From positions 1 to 64,000 of the forward strand of contig JAPQWV010001079.1 of the NCBI GenBank assembly GCA_027422505.1: a stretch of DNA of 64,000 bases, given 5' to 3'. Shown here piece after piece: positions 11,241-23,204 of the stretch. The notes under the pieces were generated by a model. That model made no database searches, had not been told where the DNA came from, and saw only the letters and a program-made list of their open reading frames with translations. A program made the translations under genes and the position numbers. Source of the DNA: Craterostigma plantagineum (taxonomy: Eukaryota > Streptophyta > Magnoliopsida > Lamiales > Linderniaceae). Each line of letters begins with the position of its first letter. Position 1 is the stretch's first letter.

Positions 11241-12991
11241 GAATCAGTTCTTTTCTGAGGTGCCCAACTTTGATTGGGTCCTAAAGGGTTAGTGACAGAA
11301 TAACTCCTGTTAGCAAACGATATATCATCCGTCGCAGACTGTGATCTCACAAACACAGGCGCGCCAGTGTTAGAACTTTGATTCTTAGGAAGCTGCTTTG
11401 GCCTCCAGATATATCTAGTTTTATCAGCTTTCTTCAAGAAACAGTTGTTAGCATAATGACTGTGACGGCCGCATGAAAAACATTTAGGCTTTCTAATATC
11501 TTGTGAAGGTGCAGCATGCTTAGGTGTTGTGGAATATCCTATCCCTGTTTTTCCAACATGTCTAGGAAGACTGAGTATCATGTTGAGATTTTGTTGTCCT
11601 ACAAGAAGTCTATCATTTGTTCGAGATTTTTCTTCTAAGAAATCCTTAAGAATAGACATGTCTCTAGATATATTTTCTTGCTTCCTAAGCTTTTCGCAAT
11701 TACACAAGACTTTCTCTTCCTTAAGAATTTCTAACTCGGCTTTCAGACGCTCATTTTCTAGATCTGTTTGATGCTTCTCTCTAGCTACGTCATCTCGTTG
11801 CCTAATCAGACTCTTTACTTGTGAGTTGAGCGACTTAATCCTTCTTTCTGCGTTTTGAATAATTTCAAACATCTCTTCCTTTTCATCTACTTCAGGAACT
11901 GAGGAAGCGTTATCATGAGATTCATCTTGCCTAGCATATAATTCATTTAGAAAGAGAATTTTCTTAATAGTGGATGAAGAAGATACCTGATCATCATCAT
12001 TGGCCATGTAGGCGAGATCTTCCTCTTCTTCGCTTTCGGCCTCTTCCCAGTTGGTAACCATTACTTTCTGCTTCTTTACCTTTTTGTCACCATTTTCTAT
12101 CGGGCAGTTTGAGGCGAAGTGGCCTGGCTTGTTGCACTTGAAACATTTTTGCACGTTGTTCCCGGATGACGATATTCCCTTGTTCCTAGGTTGGAACTTG
12201 GAGTTTCCCTTGAACTTCCTTCTCATCCGAACCTTTCCAAACCTTCTGGTCAGCATGGCAATCTGCTCCATTAGTTCCTCCTCAGTTTCTTCTTCACCTT
12301 CTGAAACGTTTTCTTGTTCGGTGTTAAAGGAAATGTTTGATTTTTTTCGGACGGTTGGTTTCTCTTTGATGGAGATCTGAGTCATCTCGTAGGTGGTAAG
12401 AGATCCGATTAGTTCTGACGCGGAAAGTTCGTCCAAGTCCTTTGCATCGTAGATGGCAGTTACTTTGGGATTCCATTCTCTTGGAAGAGATCTCAGTATT
12501 TTCCGCACTTTCTCACCGTCCGGTATTTTCTTTCCCAACGAGAACATTTGATTGGTGATGTTCATGAATCTCACGTACATATGGCTTATGGTCTCGTTGT
12601 CCTCCATTTTGAACAGCTCGTATTGGTGAGTTAAGAGGGCTATTCTTTCTTGTACAACTCGAGTGGTTCCCTCATGTGTGACTTTAAGCATGTCCCACAT
12701 ATCCTTGGCAGATTCACATGAACTCACACGATTGTATTCTTCTCTTGTAAGCGCGCAGGCGATCATGTTCTTAGCTTTGGCATTCAAGGATATTCCTCGC
12801 TTGTCTGTTGCATCGTACTCGAAACATTTCTTTGGAGTTCCATCTGCCTTCTTGGGATTGTAAGGTCCAGTCGTGATGATATCCCACAGGTCATAGTCAG
12901 TAGCAAGCAGGAATTGCTTCATACGATTTTTCCATATAGCATAGTTTGTTCCATCGAAGAGTGGTGGCCTAGAATGGGATTGTCCCTCTGC
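11168..12991 (-). CDS. Sirevirus-like Copia Gag, long open frame, start codon lost
   Basis: This is a 584-residue open frame (from the Met at 12922 to 11168). The N-terminal half is the Copia UBN2-type Gag (KQFLLATDYDLWDI, then a stretch ending LTTYEMTQ). Two CCHC zinc knuckles follow: CFKCNKPGHFASNC and CFSCGRHSHYANNC, each CX2CX4HX4C. They flank an acidic segment and a long predicted coiled coil (heptad-like E/K/L text from VDEKEEMFEIIQ to EEKVLCNCEKLRKQ). Family text (AEGQSHSRPPLFDG) continues in frame upstream to about 12991, but no ATG precedes it before an in-frame TGA, so the original start appears lost. Gag would assemble particles and bind RNA. This is the least damaged coding frame among the Copia elements here. 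Confidence 0.85.
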   Translation of the reverse strand, partial: AEGQSHSRPPLFDGTNYAIWKNRMKQFLLATDYDLWDIITTGPYNPKKADGTPKKCFEYDATDKRGISLNAKAKNMIACALTREEYNRVSSCESAKDMWDMLKVTHEGTTRVVQERIALLTHQYELFKMEDNETISHMYVRFMNITNQMFSLGKKIPDGEKVRKILRSLPREWNPKVTAIYDAKDLDELSASELIGSLTTYEMTQISIKEKPTVRKKSNISFNTEQENVSEGEEETEEELMEQIAMLTRRFGKVRMRRKFKGNSKFQPRNKGISSSGNNVQKCFKCNKPGHFASNCPIENGDKKVKKQKVMVTNWEEAESEEEEDLAYMANDDDQVSSSSTIKKILFLNELYARQDESHDNASSVPEVDEKEEMFEIIQNAERRIKSLNSQVKSLIRQRDDVAREKHQTDLENERLKAELEILKEEKVLCNCEKLRKQENISRDMSILKDFLEEKSRTNDRLLVGQQNLNMILSLPRHVGKTGIGYSTTPKHAAPSQDIRKPKCFSCGRHSHYANNCFLKKADKTRYIWRPKQLPKNQSSNTGAPVFVRSQSATDDISFANRSYSVTNPLGPNQSWAPQKRTDSCKYKEENPARKTSGTSTVGVPTI

Positions 12992-13064
12992 AAAAACATC
13001 AAAACTCGAAGAAGCCTTTAGATCTTTAACTCAGGCTTGTTAGGCCCGTCGTTTGAGTAACCCT

Positions 13065-13075
13065 CTCTGATACCA
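13065..13075 (-). other. tRNA-Met primer binding site of the Sirevirus-like element
   Basis: Plus-strand CTCTGATACCA is the complement of TGGTATCAGAG. It lies two bases inside the LTR end at 13078 and about 75 bp upstream of the Gag-coding text on the minus strand. Confidence 0.8.
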
Positions 13076-13077
13076 AA

Positions 13078-14719
13078 TGAAGATATAAATGTGCCTAAGA
13101 GGGGGGTGAATTAGCCTTATAAAATTTTATGCTTCTTTTCACAAATCCTTAGTGTAGTGACTTAGATATGCCCAATAATATTGTGACGAGTATGCCTGTT
13201 ATATCCTAGTACCGTCGGATGTGTTTCGGGTCTGTCTCACAGCGATAACGAAATAACTGAAAAGTAAATGCGAGACAGGATTTTTATAGAGGTCTTATCC
13301 CCAACTGGGGTTTACTCCTCTCATTGGGATTTGCTTCCCAAGAGCTTAACCAATCACTATAATGCACCTTAGCTGGATAGAAAACTGATTGGTTAGCCCA
13401 ATACACAACCGAAACAAGTCGAACACTAGACACTACTTGGTTACCACACGCCGAGTTTCGTTCCTCGGAATCTCCTTGATCCCGACAGACACAGCTCGCT
13501 ACCGAAGGGCCCCCGGACTTGTCCTTCCCTTCACGTGTGCGTAAACGTCGACCTTGCCTCCTTGGTATTGCTCACGTCCGAAGACAACACGTGCGAAGAC
13601 AGAATATATGGAGGGGATGATAGAATATCAGATAAACCACTCGCTCAGTGATGGATATGCAGGTTAACGCTCAGTGAGGCAGAAAGCTATCGCAAGTGAA
13701 TGGCTCAGGAATCTCTTAGTATCTTTCCGCTTAAAAATCTCTCGTAGGCTTAAAATCGCAAATTCTTGGTTACTTGGAAATTCTGAAGTGTGACTCATAT
13801 ATAATCCTATTCAATCAGCACTTTACATGGAAAGTCATATCATGTAATAATCACCAAATCAAGCAAAGTTTCCATGCAATTTCGAGTCAATCATACCATA
13901 GAAATCATGCTTTTAATAGATCATTGCAACGGTCATATAGCACATTTAATCATGATTATATTCCATATAAAAAGCTCAATTTCGTTCTCAAGCATATTCA
14001 AGCATTTTGCATATAATTACCATACTTTTCATAAGTTATTCCCTGCTATCCGTTTCTAGTAACGAGTCAATCCAGATTTACTTTCCAAGTATAGCACACA
14101 AGATAGCAATACATCAACACATTTTCCATGTACAGCTCATAGCATTTAATCAATATATTTACCATGTTTAGCACACAAATCAGATCAGAGCTTACTTAAA
14201 CCAATTTATCATATCATGGCACAACTTCCCTTATTTCAGAGATCACACTCGTTATAGCACATACCATATAATAGCACCTTATCCATAAGGTTAATCAAAT
14301 CGAATCTTTCCTAATTGTAATATTCTAATCAGCATAAGGAAAGATATCAATTCAATATTTCGCAGTTAATTCAGTGCAAAGCATGCAAGGATCGTATATA
14401 TGCATTTCGTCCAGGAATAAACTAGTATCAACGGATATATCACTTTCCTTATATAAACAGCATATTTTCCATATATAGCTCAGAACGATATATCCTCTCA
14501 ACATGGACTACCTTTATCATGCGATCACATAGTTCCACCAACAAATCACACAATCACATGTTAATCAAATATTCAACACTTTAACCAATTTTAAGCTTAT
14601 ATATCATGCATAGTCGAATATTATCATGAACTTAGACATTATATTAATTACAAATCGAATTGCATAATTTATAGACCTAACGTCATTACAATTACATCGT
14701 TCATCAAAACTCCCTAACA
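13078..14719 (-). repeat. Putative 5' LTR of the Sirevirus-like element (~1.64 kb)
   Basis: The inner end is set by the PBS: TGAAGATATAAATG starts at 13078. The outer end is placed at the CTAACA at 14719, because the next bases begin the plus-strand Copia-D remnant. No second LTR survives in the window, so the length and the outer end rest on TG/CA termini and on the abrupt change to Copia-D coding text. The interior is AT-rich with many TTTCCAT/CATATA-type words and has no coding frames. Confidence 0.6.
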
Positions 14720-15494
14720 TGCATGGACCAAAAAGGTCAACAAAATCTTTACACGATCAACCTACCGTTCGTGCGGCCCTCGACAGCTGCTTGCCTCATC
14801 TCCTGGACTATAATTCAGAGGAACAGCTTATGGCATCAACGCATGTCTCATCTCAACATCAAAGCTCTTCAACGTCTTTCAACGAAAAAGTTGGTTAGCG
14901 GTCTTCCAACTATAGTATTACAGAAAGAGCATCAATGTTCGGCATGTCAAATAGGAAAAATGAAGTAAGCTTCTCATCATGTTTAACTGGTTGCCTCTAC
15001 TTCACGTCCTCTGGAACTACTACACATGGACCTCTGTGGGCCGATGCAAACACAGAGTATCAACGAGCGAAAGTATGTACTAGCCATTGTAGATGAGTTT
15101 TCTCGCTACACATGGACGAAGTTCCTTCGAAATAAAGATGGGACAGAGGACTTGATCATAAATTTCATGAACTCTACTCAGAATTTGCTCCACAAACTAT
15201 CCAAGTCATTCGAACGGACAGCAGTACTGAGTTTAAGAAAAAATACCTCAGTGACTTTTGTCAAAAACTAGGCATTGGTCAGCAATTCTCAGTCGCCAAG
15301 ACACCTCAACAGAACGGGGTAGTAGAACGAGAAAATAGGACTCTAGTGGAAGCCGCACATACGATGCTCATCCACTCCGGCCTTCCACGTTTCCTTTGGG
15401 CTGAAGCAGTAAATACAACCTATTTCACTCATAAAAGGACGATAGTTTACAAGTGATTCGATAAGACTCTGTATGAGATCATTAACAAGCGGGT
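14720..15494 (+). pseudogene. Copia-D pol, left part (GAG-pre-integrase and integrase)
   Basis: Decayed plus-strand Copia text: GAG-pre-integrase with SLWHQRMSHLNIKAL and CSACQIGK, then the integrase core starting LHMDLCGP, with VDEFSRYTW and, in another frame, [15 protein letters not shown]. Several stops and frameshifts occur (for example after QIGKMK and after FVKN). The left side was removed by the Sirevirus-like LTR ending at 14719. The right side is interrupted in the codons LYEIINKR by Copia-C and resumes in frame at 22855. Copia-C therefore inserted into this older element. Confidence 0.85.
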
Positions 15495-17505
15495 TGTTGG
15501 AAATCCCCGAGGGTCCCTGGACCAACGTGCCTAGAACGGCGGAATTTTAAAATCTTACGGGGTTTCCCGCCTATCCAAGATCGCTCGGCTACAAACACGA
15601 GAACGTATTGACATAAAGAGATAAGAGAGCCATGATACCTTGTTGAAATCTCTTAACGATGGCTAGCTTCGTATCCTTCGAATCCCCGAGGCGTAGTGCC
15701 CCTCTCCTACGCCAAAAGCACACGAACGGCACGCCTTCTTTGCGCAAGATCATCACGCCGGCACCTTACTAACGTCACAGCTGTTCTTGCATGTGCGGCT
15801 AGGCCAAGAACGAACTGCTTGCTGCCCCCGAGAGAGAGAGAGAGCGAGAGAGAAAGTGGTGAGAGGAGAAAACTCTTAATTTTACTCTCTTTTGCTCGTA
15901 TTTTGAAAATTTAGCTTCCACCAACTTTAGGATCTCAAAAATCCTTCTTTATACCTCTTAGGTTTTGCCAAAAATAGGTTAAGGTGGGTGGAGAAAAATT
16001 CTCAAACCTCCCCTTTTACCAAGTCTTCGTTTTACCAAGTAATGAATTCAAAATTCAAACTTTATATTTAATTAATTAAATATCCAATACCTTAATTAAT
16101 TAAAATACCATATTAGTATATTTTAAATATATAATATCTCATATAAATATATTTAATAATTTTCGAAATTTTTTCTAATAAAAATTCGAAACTTATATAT
16201 ATATCCGATATACATTATCTAACATTATTTCTCTAAGAAAATAATAAAGATCTAAATCCAATTTAAATCATATACTAAATATTCAATATCAATATTTTAT
16301 TTCAAAAAATATATCGTGAGGTGAAAAGACCATTTTACCCCTCACTAGTCAGACTTAGTATTTTCGGCCAATCAAGGCTTTGGCCAAGCCCCAAACCCTA
16401 ATGTCACAATCTAGGACCTAGCCTTGTCTATCTCTGATGACGACGTTGTATCGGTTGCCCTTTTTAAGCCAGACTCTCTTGGTTCGTCTCAACCGGCCCA
16501 GGAGGTATCTAGGAGTTCGGTATTCACCTAGTCAGCCCCGTGGTACCGAATAGATCCCAAGTTGAGTACGAATTTGATCTAATCATAATCCACGAACTGA
16601 CTATAGATTTTCGTGATACGTATAAACCCTTTACGTTTGTCCCGGCTGAGTGAAAGTCACGCATAGTCAAACTTACAGAACTCGACTCTATGTCGTTTAT
16701 GTCGGTGGAAGTTCTGAAACTGCACTCCACGACTATCATGAGTCAGTTATATGCTCTGGCCAGAGACTTGGATAAATTCCAGCACATTAAACTTGCCATA
16801 GGACGTTAACCTCGAATTTAATCGACACTGTGAATCTCGCCCCGCGGTTCAACCGGCAATCATATCGAAAAGTCAAGACCGCATTTTGCCGCTGACCCAT
16901 GCCACCGGCAAGACGGGCCTAGTAAACTAGTGACAAGTCAAGACCTCAAGATCAACCCCAAGTTAACCATTTCGGTCTAAGGTTCATGCATACTAATACA
17001 ATCAATCGTTCGATCAAGGACAATCCAAGCGTGTGATCGTTCGATTACGAGTCAGTGTCCAAATACAGATAATCCCCTGATTCATCTTGTATCATTGTCA
17101 TGGGCTCCCACTTCCCAAGTGAACGGTTGGCACAACCATAGTGGACCCATCGACAAACAAGTCGTACGTGTCATTCCAGTCAACCCTACTGGAGACTTAG
17201 ACTTGTGGACTATTTTAATATTGCAGTATCTCAGCTTACTGGTGCCCCTCTCTGTCCACAGAATCAGTAACTGAACTGTCAATATTTGGGTTTATTAATT
17301 TGTCTTATCCACCCACACTGCAAGGTGAAATCTTTAGACTAATTAATAATTTGCCTTTTAATTTATTCATCCAATAATTAATTAATCATAAGTAAAGTCA
17401 TTCCATTAATAGAAGTAATCAAATTACATCACTAAACACTACACATTAGCAAATTGCCCTCGTACTCCCAGTCCTCGTACGGCATCTAGGGCATATACCT
17501 CAACA
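15495..17505 (-). repeat. Copia-C 3' LTR (2011 bp) and adjacent PPT
   Basis: It runs from TGTTGGAAATCC at 15495 to CCTCAACA at 17505. The next bases, ATCTCCCACTTGCAC (17506-17520), are the complement of a purine-rich tract GTGCAAGTGGGAGAT, the PPT. The text from about 15636 onward matches the right-hand LTR at 20988-22854 almost base for base with scattered substitutions and small indels. It contains a (GA)n-like run near 15830-15856 and AT-rich blocks at 16060-16230. Confidence 0.9.
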
Positions 17506-17564
17506 ATCTCCCACTTGCACTTATGCCACGTGTTATCATATCTTAACCCCATTCTTTCGAGGTA

Positions 17565-20500
17565 TCAATCGAGCACTACCTGTGGTAGTGGATTCGTGAA
17601 CGGGTCCGCTGCATTCTCTACAGAGGCAGTTTTCAGCATGGCTATCGAGCCATTTTCAACAAATGTTGTCGCACCACAATGGCAGTGGGCGATCCACGAT
17701 GCTAGGTACCACATGTAGTTCCTCCAAAAACTTGCGTATCCAAACACCCTCCTTGGCAGCTTCTGAAGTTGCGATATACTTTGCCTCAGTGGTAGAATCT
17801 GCAGTCGAGCTTTGCTTGGAACTTTTCCAAGACACTGGCCCACCATTGAGCGTAAAGACAAAACCCGAAGTAGACTTTCGGTCATCCACATCTGATTGGA
17901 TGTCCGAATCTGTATATCCATCTACTTCCAATTCTCATGGGCCATAAATCAGTATCAAGTCCTTAGTCCGTCTAAGGTACTTACGAACTGTCTTTACTGC
18001 CGCCCAATGTTCCTTACCACGATTAGCCTGAAACCTACTCAATACGCCCACAACGTACGCTATGTCTGGTCGTGTACAAAGCATCGCGTACATCAGGCTA
18101 CCCATAGCTGAAGCATAGGGGACTCCACTCATCTCATGTCTTTGTACCTCCTTCTGAGGAGACATAGCCTTTGAGAGATGAATCCCATGCCTCATAGGTA
18201 GGAACCTTTTCTTAGACTCGTCCATTTTAAACCATTTAAGGACTTTATCTAAGCAAAGGGCCTGGGACAAGCCTATTGACCTTTTCGCCCTATCTCTAAA
18301 TAGGCGAATTCCTATAATATAGGTCGCTTCTCCAAGGTCTTTCATAGAGAATTCGTTTGAAAGCCAAGCTTCAATCTCTGAGAGCATCCCAATGTCGTTT
18401 CCTATCAAAAGGATATCAATTACGTACAATACTAGAAACGACACTTTACTCTCACTGGCCTTTTTGTAAACACAGGGCTCATCTTCATTCTTTATGAATT
18501 CAGAGTTCTTAACTACTTCATCGAACCGAAGATTCCAACTCCTTGAAGCCTGTTTCAGCCCATAAATGGACCGATCAGTTTGCACACTTTTCGAGCATCT
18601 GCTTCTGACGTAAAACCCTTGGGCCGCTCCATATAGATTTCCTCCTGGAGGAATCCATTCAGGAAAGCGGTCTTTACGTCCATCTGCCAGATCTCATAGT
18701 CATAGTGTGTTGCTATTGCAAGCATGATTCGAATGGACATTATCATTGCGACGGGTGAGAAGGTTTCCTCATAGTCAATTCCTTCTTTTTGACTATACCC
18801 TTTCGCTACAAGCCTAGCTTTGTACGTCTCCATCTGTCCATCAGATCCAATCTTTTTCTTGTAAATCCATTTATTGCCAATCGGTCTAAAACCATTAGGC
18901 AGGTCTACAAGAGTCCAAGCCTCGTTAGTGTGCATCAAGTCCATTTCGGCCTGCATAGCCTCAAGCCACTTGAGGGAGTCTGTACCAGCAATTGCCTGGT
19001 CGTAGGTGACGGGATCGTCCCCGACGCATCCCTCAGTCGCAACATCCCCATGCTCGACGTGTATCATACCATATATCTCAGGCATATAAGATATCCTACT
19101 TGACCTACGTATTGCGGCTGAGTGGAGTTTTCTGGACGTCGTCCAACGACTCTGGAATAGGAGTCGATTCGTCCTCTAACTCTCTTAGAGTTATTTCTCG
19201 TCCTTTATCACCTTCGCCTACAAATTCTTCCTCCAAGAAAGTAGCGCGTAAAGCAACGAACACCCTGTGTTCATCTGGGACGAAGAAGCAATACCCCATT
19301 GAGCCCTCGGGATATTCGACGAAACTTGCCATTAATGATCTTGATTCAAGCTTGTCTTCCATCAACTTTTTCAAAAAGGCGGGGCAACCCCAGACCCTGA
19401 TGTGATTCAGACTCGCCTTACGATTATGCCTAGCCTCGTAAGGATTCTTGTCGGCAGAGTGGGTAGGTATCCTGTTAAGGATATAAGCCGCTCTTTCTAA
19501 GGCATATCCCCACAAAGAAATGGGAGATCTGTGTAACTCATCATCGACCGAACCATATCTAAAAGCGTTCGGTTTCTCCGTTCGGCCACGCCATTCAATT
19601 GCGGCGTGCCTGGCAGGGAAAACTGTATGATGATGCCATTTTCTCTAAGAAATGCATCAAACTCAAGGCTCATATATTCACCGCCTCGATCTGACAGGAC
19701 GGCTTTAATGAACTTGCCAGTTTGCTTCTCCACTAATGCTTTATAGTCTTTGAACATTTCAAGAGCTTTGGACTTTTGTCTCATCAAATAGACATTCCCG
19801 TAGCGGAAGAAATTGTCCGTGCACGTTATGAAGTAGCGGCAATTACCTCGGGTCGTTACTTTAAATGGTCCGCATACGTCAGTGTGGATCAAACCCAACA
19901 CTTCCGTGGCCCTAGTGAAAGTCCCTGTGAAGGGCGACTTGGTCATTTTTCCTGAGATGCAAGACTGACAGGTAGAAATCGGGCCTGTTCGCACTATGCT
20001 AATCAGACCGTCTTTTTCCATCTGTTCAATCTTCACTTCTGCTGCGTGACCTAGTCGTAAGTGCCACATGTATCGATAGTTCGACCCAGTCGATGATTTG
20101 GTGATTGCATTTACAGCTCTAACATTGTCTTTTAAGTTGACGTAATATAAACCATTTATTACGTCGCACTTCCAACATTTTAATTCTAAAATAAATATGG
20201 TAAACATTATCAATGAATCGATTTCATAACCTAGTCTGCTCAAAACAGGAATCGAAATAATATTTTTAAGCCCATTGGGTGAAACCAAAACGTCGGAAAG
20301 TTCTAAACAATGTAATGACGATAAGACTAAGGTCTTCGATCCCATGTGTGTAGGTGGTACACTAGGTCCACGACCTACGTTGATCAAGACCTCCCCAGCT
20401 CGAAGCTTCCTACTTTGTTCTAGACCTTGGTTCAAAACACAAATGTGGGAACTAGCCCCTGAGTCAAGTATCCACGAAGTAGAATACATAGAACAATTAG

Positions 20501-20893
20501 CTTCAAAAACTAATTGTTTTCCTGAGGCATCAGACGCCTCCAGCTTCGGACATTCACGCTTCCAATGGCCCAGCTGCTGGCAAAGGAGGCACTTATCCGT
20601 GGGCTTTGCGCCCGACTTTCGACCTTGGTGGTCTTCGTCTTCTTGTCGACTCTACCCTTGGTCGCGCTTGTCTTGTTCGAATTATTCTTTGATCCCTTGG
20701 ACGTAGAAGTCGCAACAAGCATGTAGACGTGCACCTTCGCTGAATCTTCAACCCACTTATCGTGGAGTACAATCTCCTCATTAGTGGATTCAGTTGTGGG
20801 CAATTTTGGCTCCTTAATGTCCAAGACATAATCCGGTTTTGCTAATTTGAGGACGATCCTCAAATTTCTGAGCCAGTCTACATAGTTCGGTTA
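17565..20893 (-). pseudogene. Copia-C gag-pol polyprotein, internally deleted and mutated
   Basis: Gag starts in the word NYVDWLRNLRIVLK (20893) but jumps after VHVYMLV to the lysine-rich linker, so most of the capsid region is missing. One zinc knuckle is intact (CLLCQQLGHWKREC, about 20598-20540). Protease: WILDSGASSHIC (about 20480). GAG-pre-integrase: WHLRLGHAAEVK and CQSCISGK. Integrase core: HTDVCGPF, SDRGGEYMS, AERRNRTL (D, D, E), breaking at about 19500 and continuing at 19515-19105. RT lies at 19085-18555 and 18585-17935 with FQMDV-type text (IWQMDVKTAFLNGF). Its active-site box reads YVIDILLIGND, so one of the two catalytic aspartates is replaced by isoleucine. RNase H (17931-17565) keeps DSTTEAKYIATSEAA, then frameshifts before ADPFTNPL. 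It could not support its own replication. Confidence 0.9.
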
Positions 20894-20987
20894 AGCTCCA
20901 CGCGCGGCTTTTCCGAGCACTGCCTGCACCCATGTGTGTAGCCCGTGCCTCTTGTGCCGCATGCCGCGCATGCAGTCAGCCCTATGC
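20894..20987. other. Unexplained 94 bp GC-rich junction in Copia-C
   Basis: This lies between the start of the gag remnant and the point where LTR homology begins (GATACCTTGTTG). It should hold PBS, leader and the last ~140 bp of the LTR, but does not match the LTR copy at 15495-15635. It is rich in GCGC/GCAT words. It may be a leftover of the leader after deletion, or filler DNA. Confidence 0.5.
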
Positions 20988-22854
20988 GCCGCGATACCTT
21001 GTTGAAATCTCTTAACGACGGGTAGCTTCGAATCCTTCGAATCCCCGAGGCGTAGTGCCCCGCTCCTACGCCAAAAGCACACGAACGGGACGCCTTCTTT
21101 GCGCAAGATCGTCACGCCGGCACCTTACTAACATAGCAGCTGTTCTTGCATGTGCGGCTAGGCCAAGAACGGACTGATTGCTGCCCCCGAGAGAGAGAGT
21201 GCGAGAGAGGAAATGGTGAGAGGAGAAAACTCTTAGTTTTTACTCTCTTTTGCTTGTATTTCGAAAATTTAGCTTGCACCAACTACTTGAAAATCCTTCT
21301 TATACCTCTTAGGATTCGCCGAAAATAGGTTAAGGTGGGTGGAAAAATCATCAAACCTTCCCTTCTACCAAGTCTTCGTTTTACCAAGTAATGAATTCAA
21401 AATTCAAAGTTTATATTTAATTAATTAATATCCAATACCTTAATTAATTAAAATACCATATTTAGTATACTTTAAATATATAATATCCAATATAAATATA
21501 TTTAATAATTTTCGAAATTTTTTCTAATAAAAATTCGAAACTTATATATATATCCGATATACATTATCTAATATTATTTCTCTAAGAAAATAATAATGAT
21601 CTAAATCTAATTTAAATCATAAACTAAATATTCAATATCAAATATTTTATTTCAAAAAATATATCGTGAGGTGAAAAGACCATTTTACCCCTCACTAGTC
21701 AAATTTAGTATTTTCGGCCGATCAAGACTTTGGCCAAGCCCCAAACCCTAATGTCACAATCTAGGACCTAGCCTTGTCTCTCTGATGACGACGTTGTATC
21801 GGTTGCTCTTTTTAAGCCCGACTCTCTTGGTTCGTCTCAACCGGCCCAGGAGGTATCTAGGAGTTCGGTATTCACCTAGCCAGCCCCGTGGTACCGAACA
21901 GATCCCAAGTTGAGTACGAATTGGATCTAATCATAATCCACGAACCGACTGTATATTTTTGTGATACGTATAAACCCTTTACGTTTGTCCCGGTCGAGTG
22001 AAAGTCACGCATAGTCAAACTTACAGAACTCGACTCTATGCCGTTTATGTCGGTGAAAGTTCTGAAACTGCACTCCACGACTATCATGAGTCAGTTATAT
22101 GCTCTGGCCAGAGACTTGGATAAATTCCCGCACATTAAACTTGCCATAGGACGTTAGCCTCGAATTTAATCGAGACCATAAATCCCGCTCCGCGGTTCAA
22201 CCGGCAATCACATCGAAAAGTCAAGACCGCATTTCGCTGCTGACCCATGCCACCGGCAAGACGGGCCTAGCAAACTAGTGACAGTCAAGACCTCAAGATC
22301 AACCCCAAGTTAACCCTTTTGGTCTAAGGTTCACTCATACTACTACAATCAATCGTTCGATCAAGGACAATCCAAGCGTGTGATCGTTCGATTACGAGTC
22401 AGTGTCCAAATATATATAATCCCCTGATTCATCTTGTATCATTGTCATGGGCTCTCACTTCCCAAGTGAACGGTTGGCACAACCATATTGGACCCATCGA
22501 CAAACAAGTCGTACGTGTCATTCCAGTCACCCTACTGGAGACTTAGACTTGTGGACTATTTTAATATTGCAGTATCTCAGCTTACTGGTGCCCCTCTCCG
22601 TCCCCACAGAATCAGCAACTGAACTGCCAATATTTGGGTTTTATTAGTTTGTCTTATCCACCCAGACTGCAAGGTGAAATCTTTAGACTAATTAATAATT
22701 TGCCTTTTAATTTATTCATCCAATAATTAATTAATGATAAATAAAGTCAATCCATTAATAGAAGTAATCAAATTACATCACTAAACACTACACATTAGCA
22801 AATTGCCCTCGTACTCCCAATTCTCGTACGACATCTAGGGCATATACCTCAAAA
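20988..22854 (-). repeat. Copia-C 5' LTR, lacking its 3' end
   Basis: It matches the left LTR from GATACCTTGTTG onward, through the AT-rich block (21410-21560), to the outer border at 22854. About 140 bp of the promoter-distal (R/U5) end are missing. The outer end reads CCTCAAAA instead of CCTCAACA. It is flanked by the target duplication CGGGT (22855-22859). Confidence 0.88.
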
Positions 22855-23204
22855 CGGGTACCTAACATTTTCTTCTTCAAAGTCTTCGGGTGCAAGTGCT
22901 TTGTGGCAAATGATAGAGAGCAACATGCTAAGTTCAACCCTAAAGCATTGGAAGCCACTTTCGTCGGGTATTATTCAACTTCTAAGGCGTACAGAGTATA
23001 CATCATGTCCAATCGAACAATTAAAGAAAGCTACAATGTCACTTTCCAAGAAGTGGCAGATATGGCTTCTGGGCACATCAGCACAGGATCCGTGCCTATT
23101 CAGATGGTTTCTGAATATGACAGTTCAGCAACCGTGCTTACTGGTGTGTTGGCACAAGACCAACAGAGAATGGCAACAACTCAGGATTCAACGTCAGAAG
23201 AAGC
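22855..23204 (+). pseudogene. Copia-D pol, right part (integrase C-terminal region)
   Basis: Resumes after Copia-C with PNIFFFKVFGCKCFVAND, the conserved Copia integrase C-terminal block. It continues through a GYYSTSKAYRVY word typical of the region between integrase and RT. The frame stays open across the join. Copia-like text ends at about SEEA (23204), where a minus-strand Gypsy LTR begins. No RT or RNase H of this element is found further right. Confidence 0.87.

Larger units (their letters stand above)
15495..22854 (-). mobile_element. Copia-C: near-complete Ty1/Copia retrotransposon inside Copia-D
   Basis: The element is flanked by a perfect 5 bp duplication, CGGGT at 15490-15494 and 22855-22859. 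It starts TGTTGGAAATCCCC on the left. On the right it ends CCTCAAAA where the left LTR copy ends CCTCAACA, so the terminal CA is mutated. Removing it rejoins the Copia-D codons INKR-VPNIFFF without a frame change, which confirms both borders. On the minus strand it carries a truncated 5' LTR, a shortened gag, and PR, IN, RT, RH, PPT and 3' LTR. The 3' end of the 5' LTR, the PBS and the leader are missing. The family is related to, but distinct from, Copia-A/B. Confidence 0.92.

Noticed and set aside
15636..15660. Copia-C LTR end placed at TGTTGAAATC (15642) with AGGTATCATGGCTC as a PBS
   Set aside because: The target duplication CGGGT and the restored Copia-D frame fix the border at 15495, so this is internal LTR sequence.
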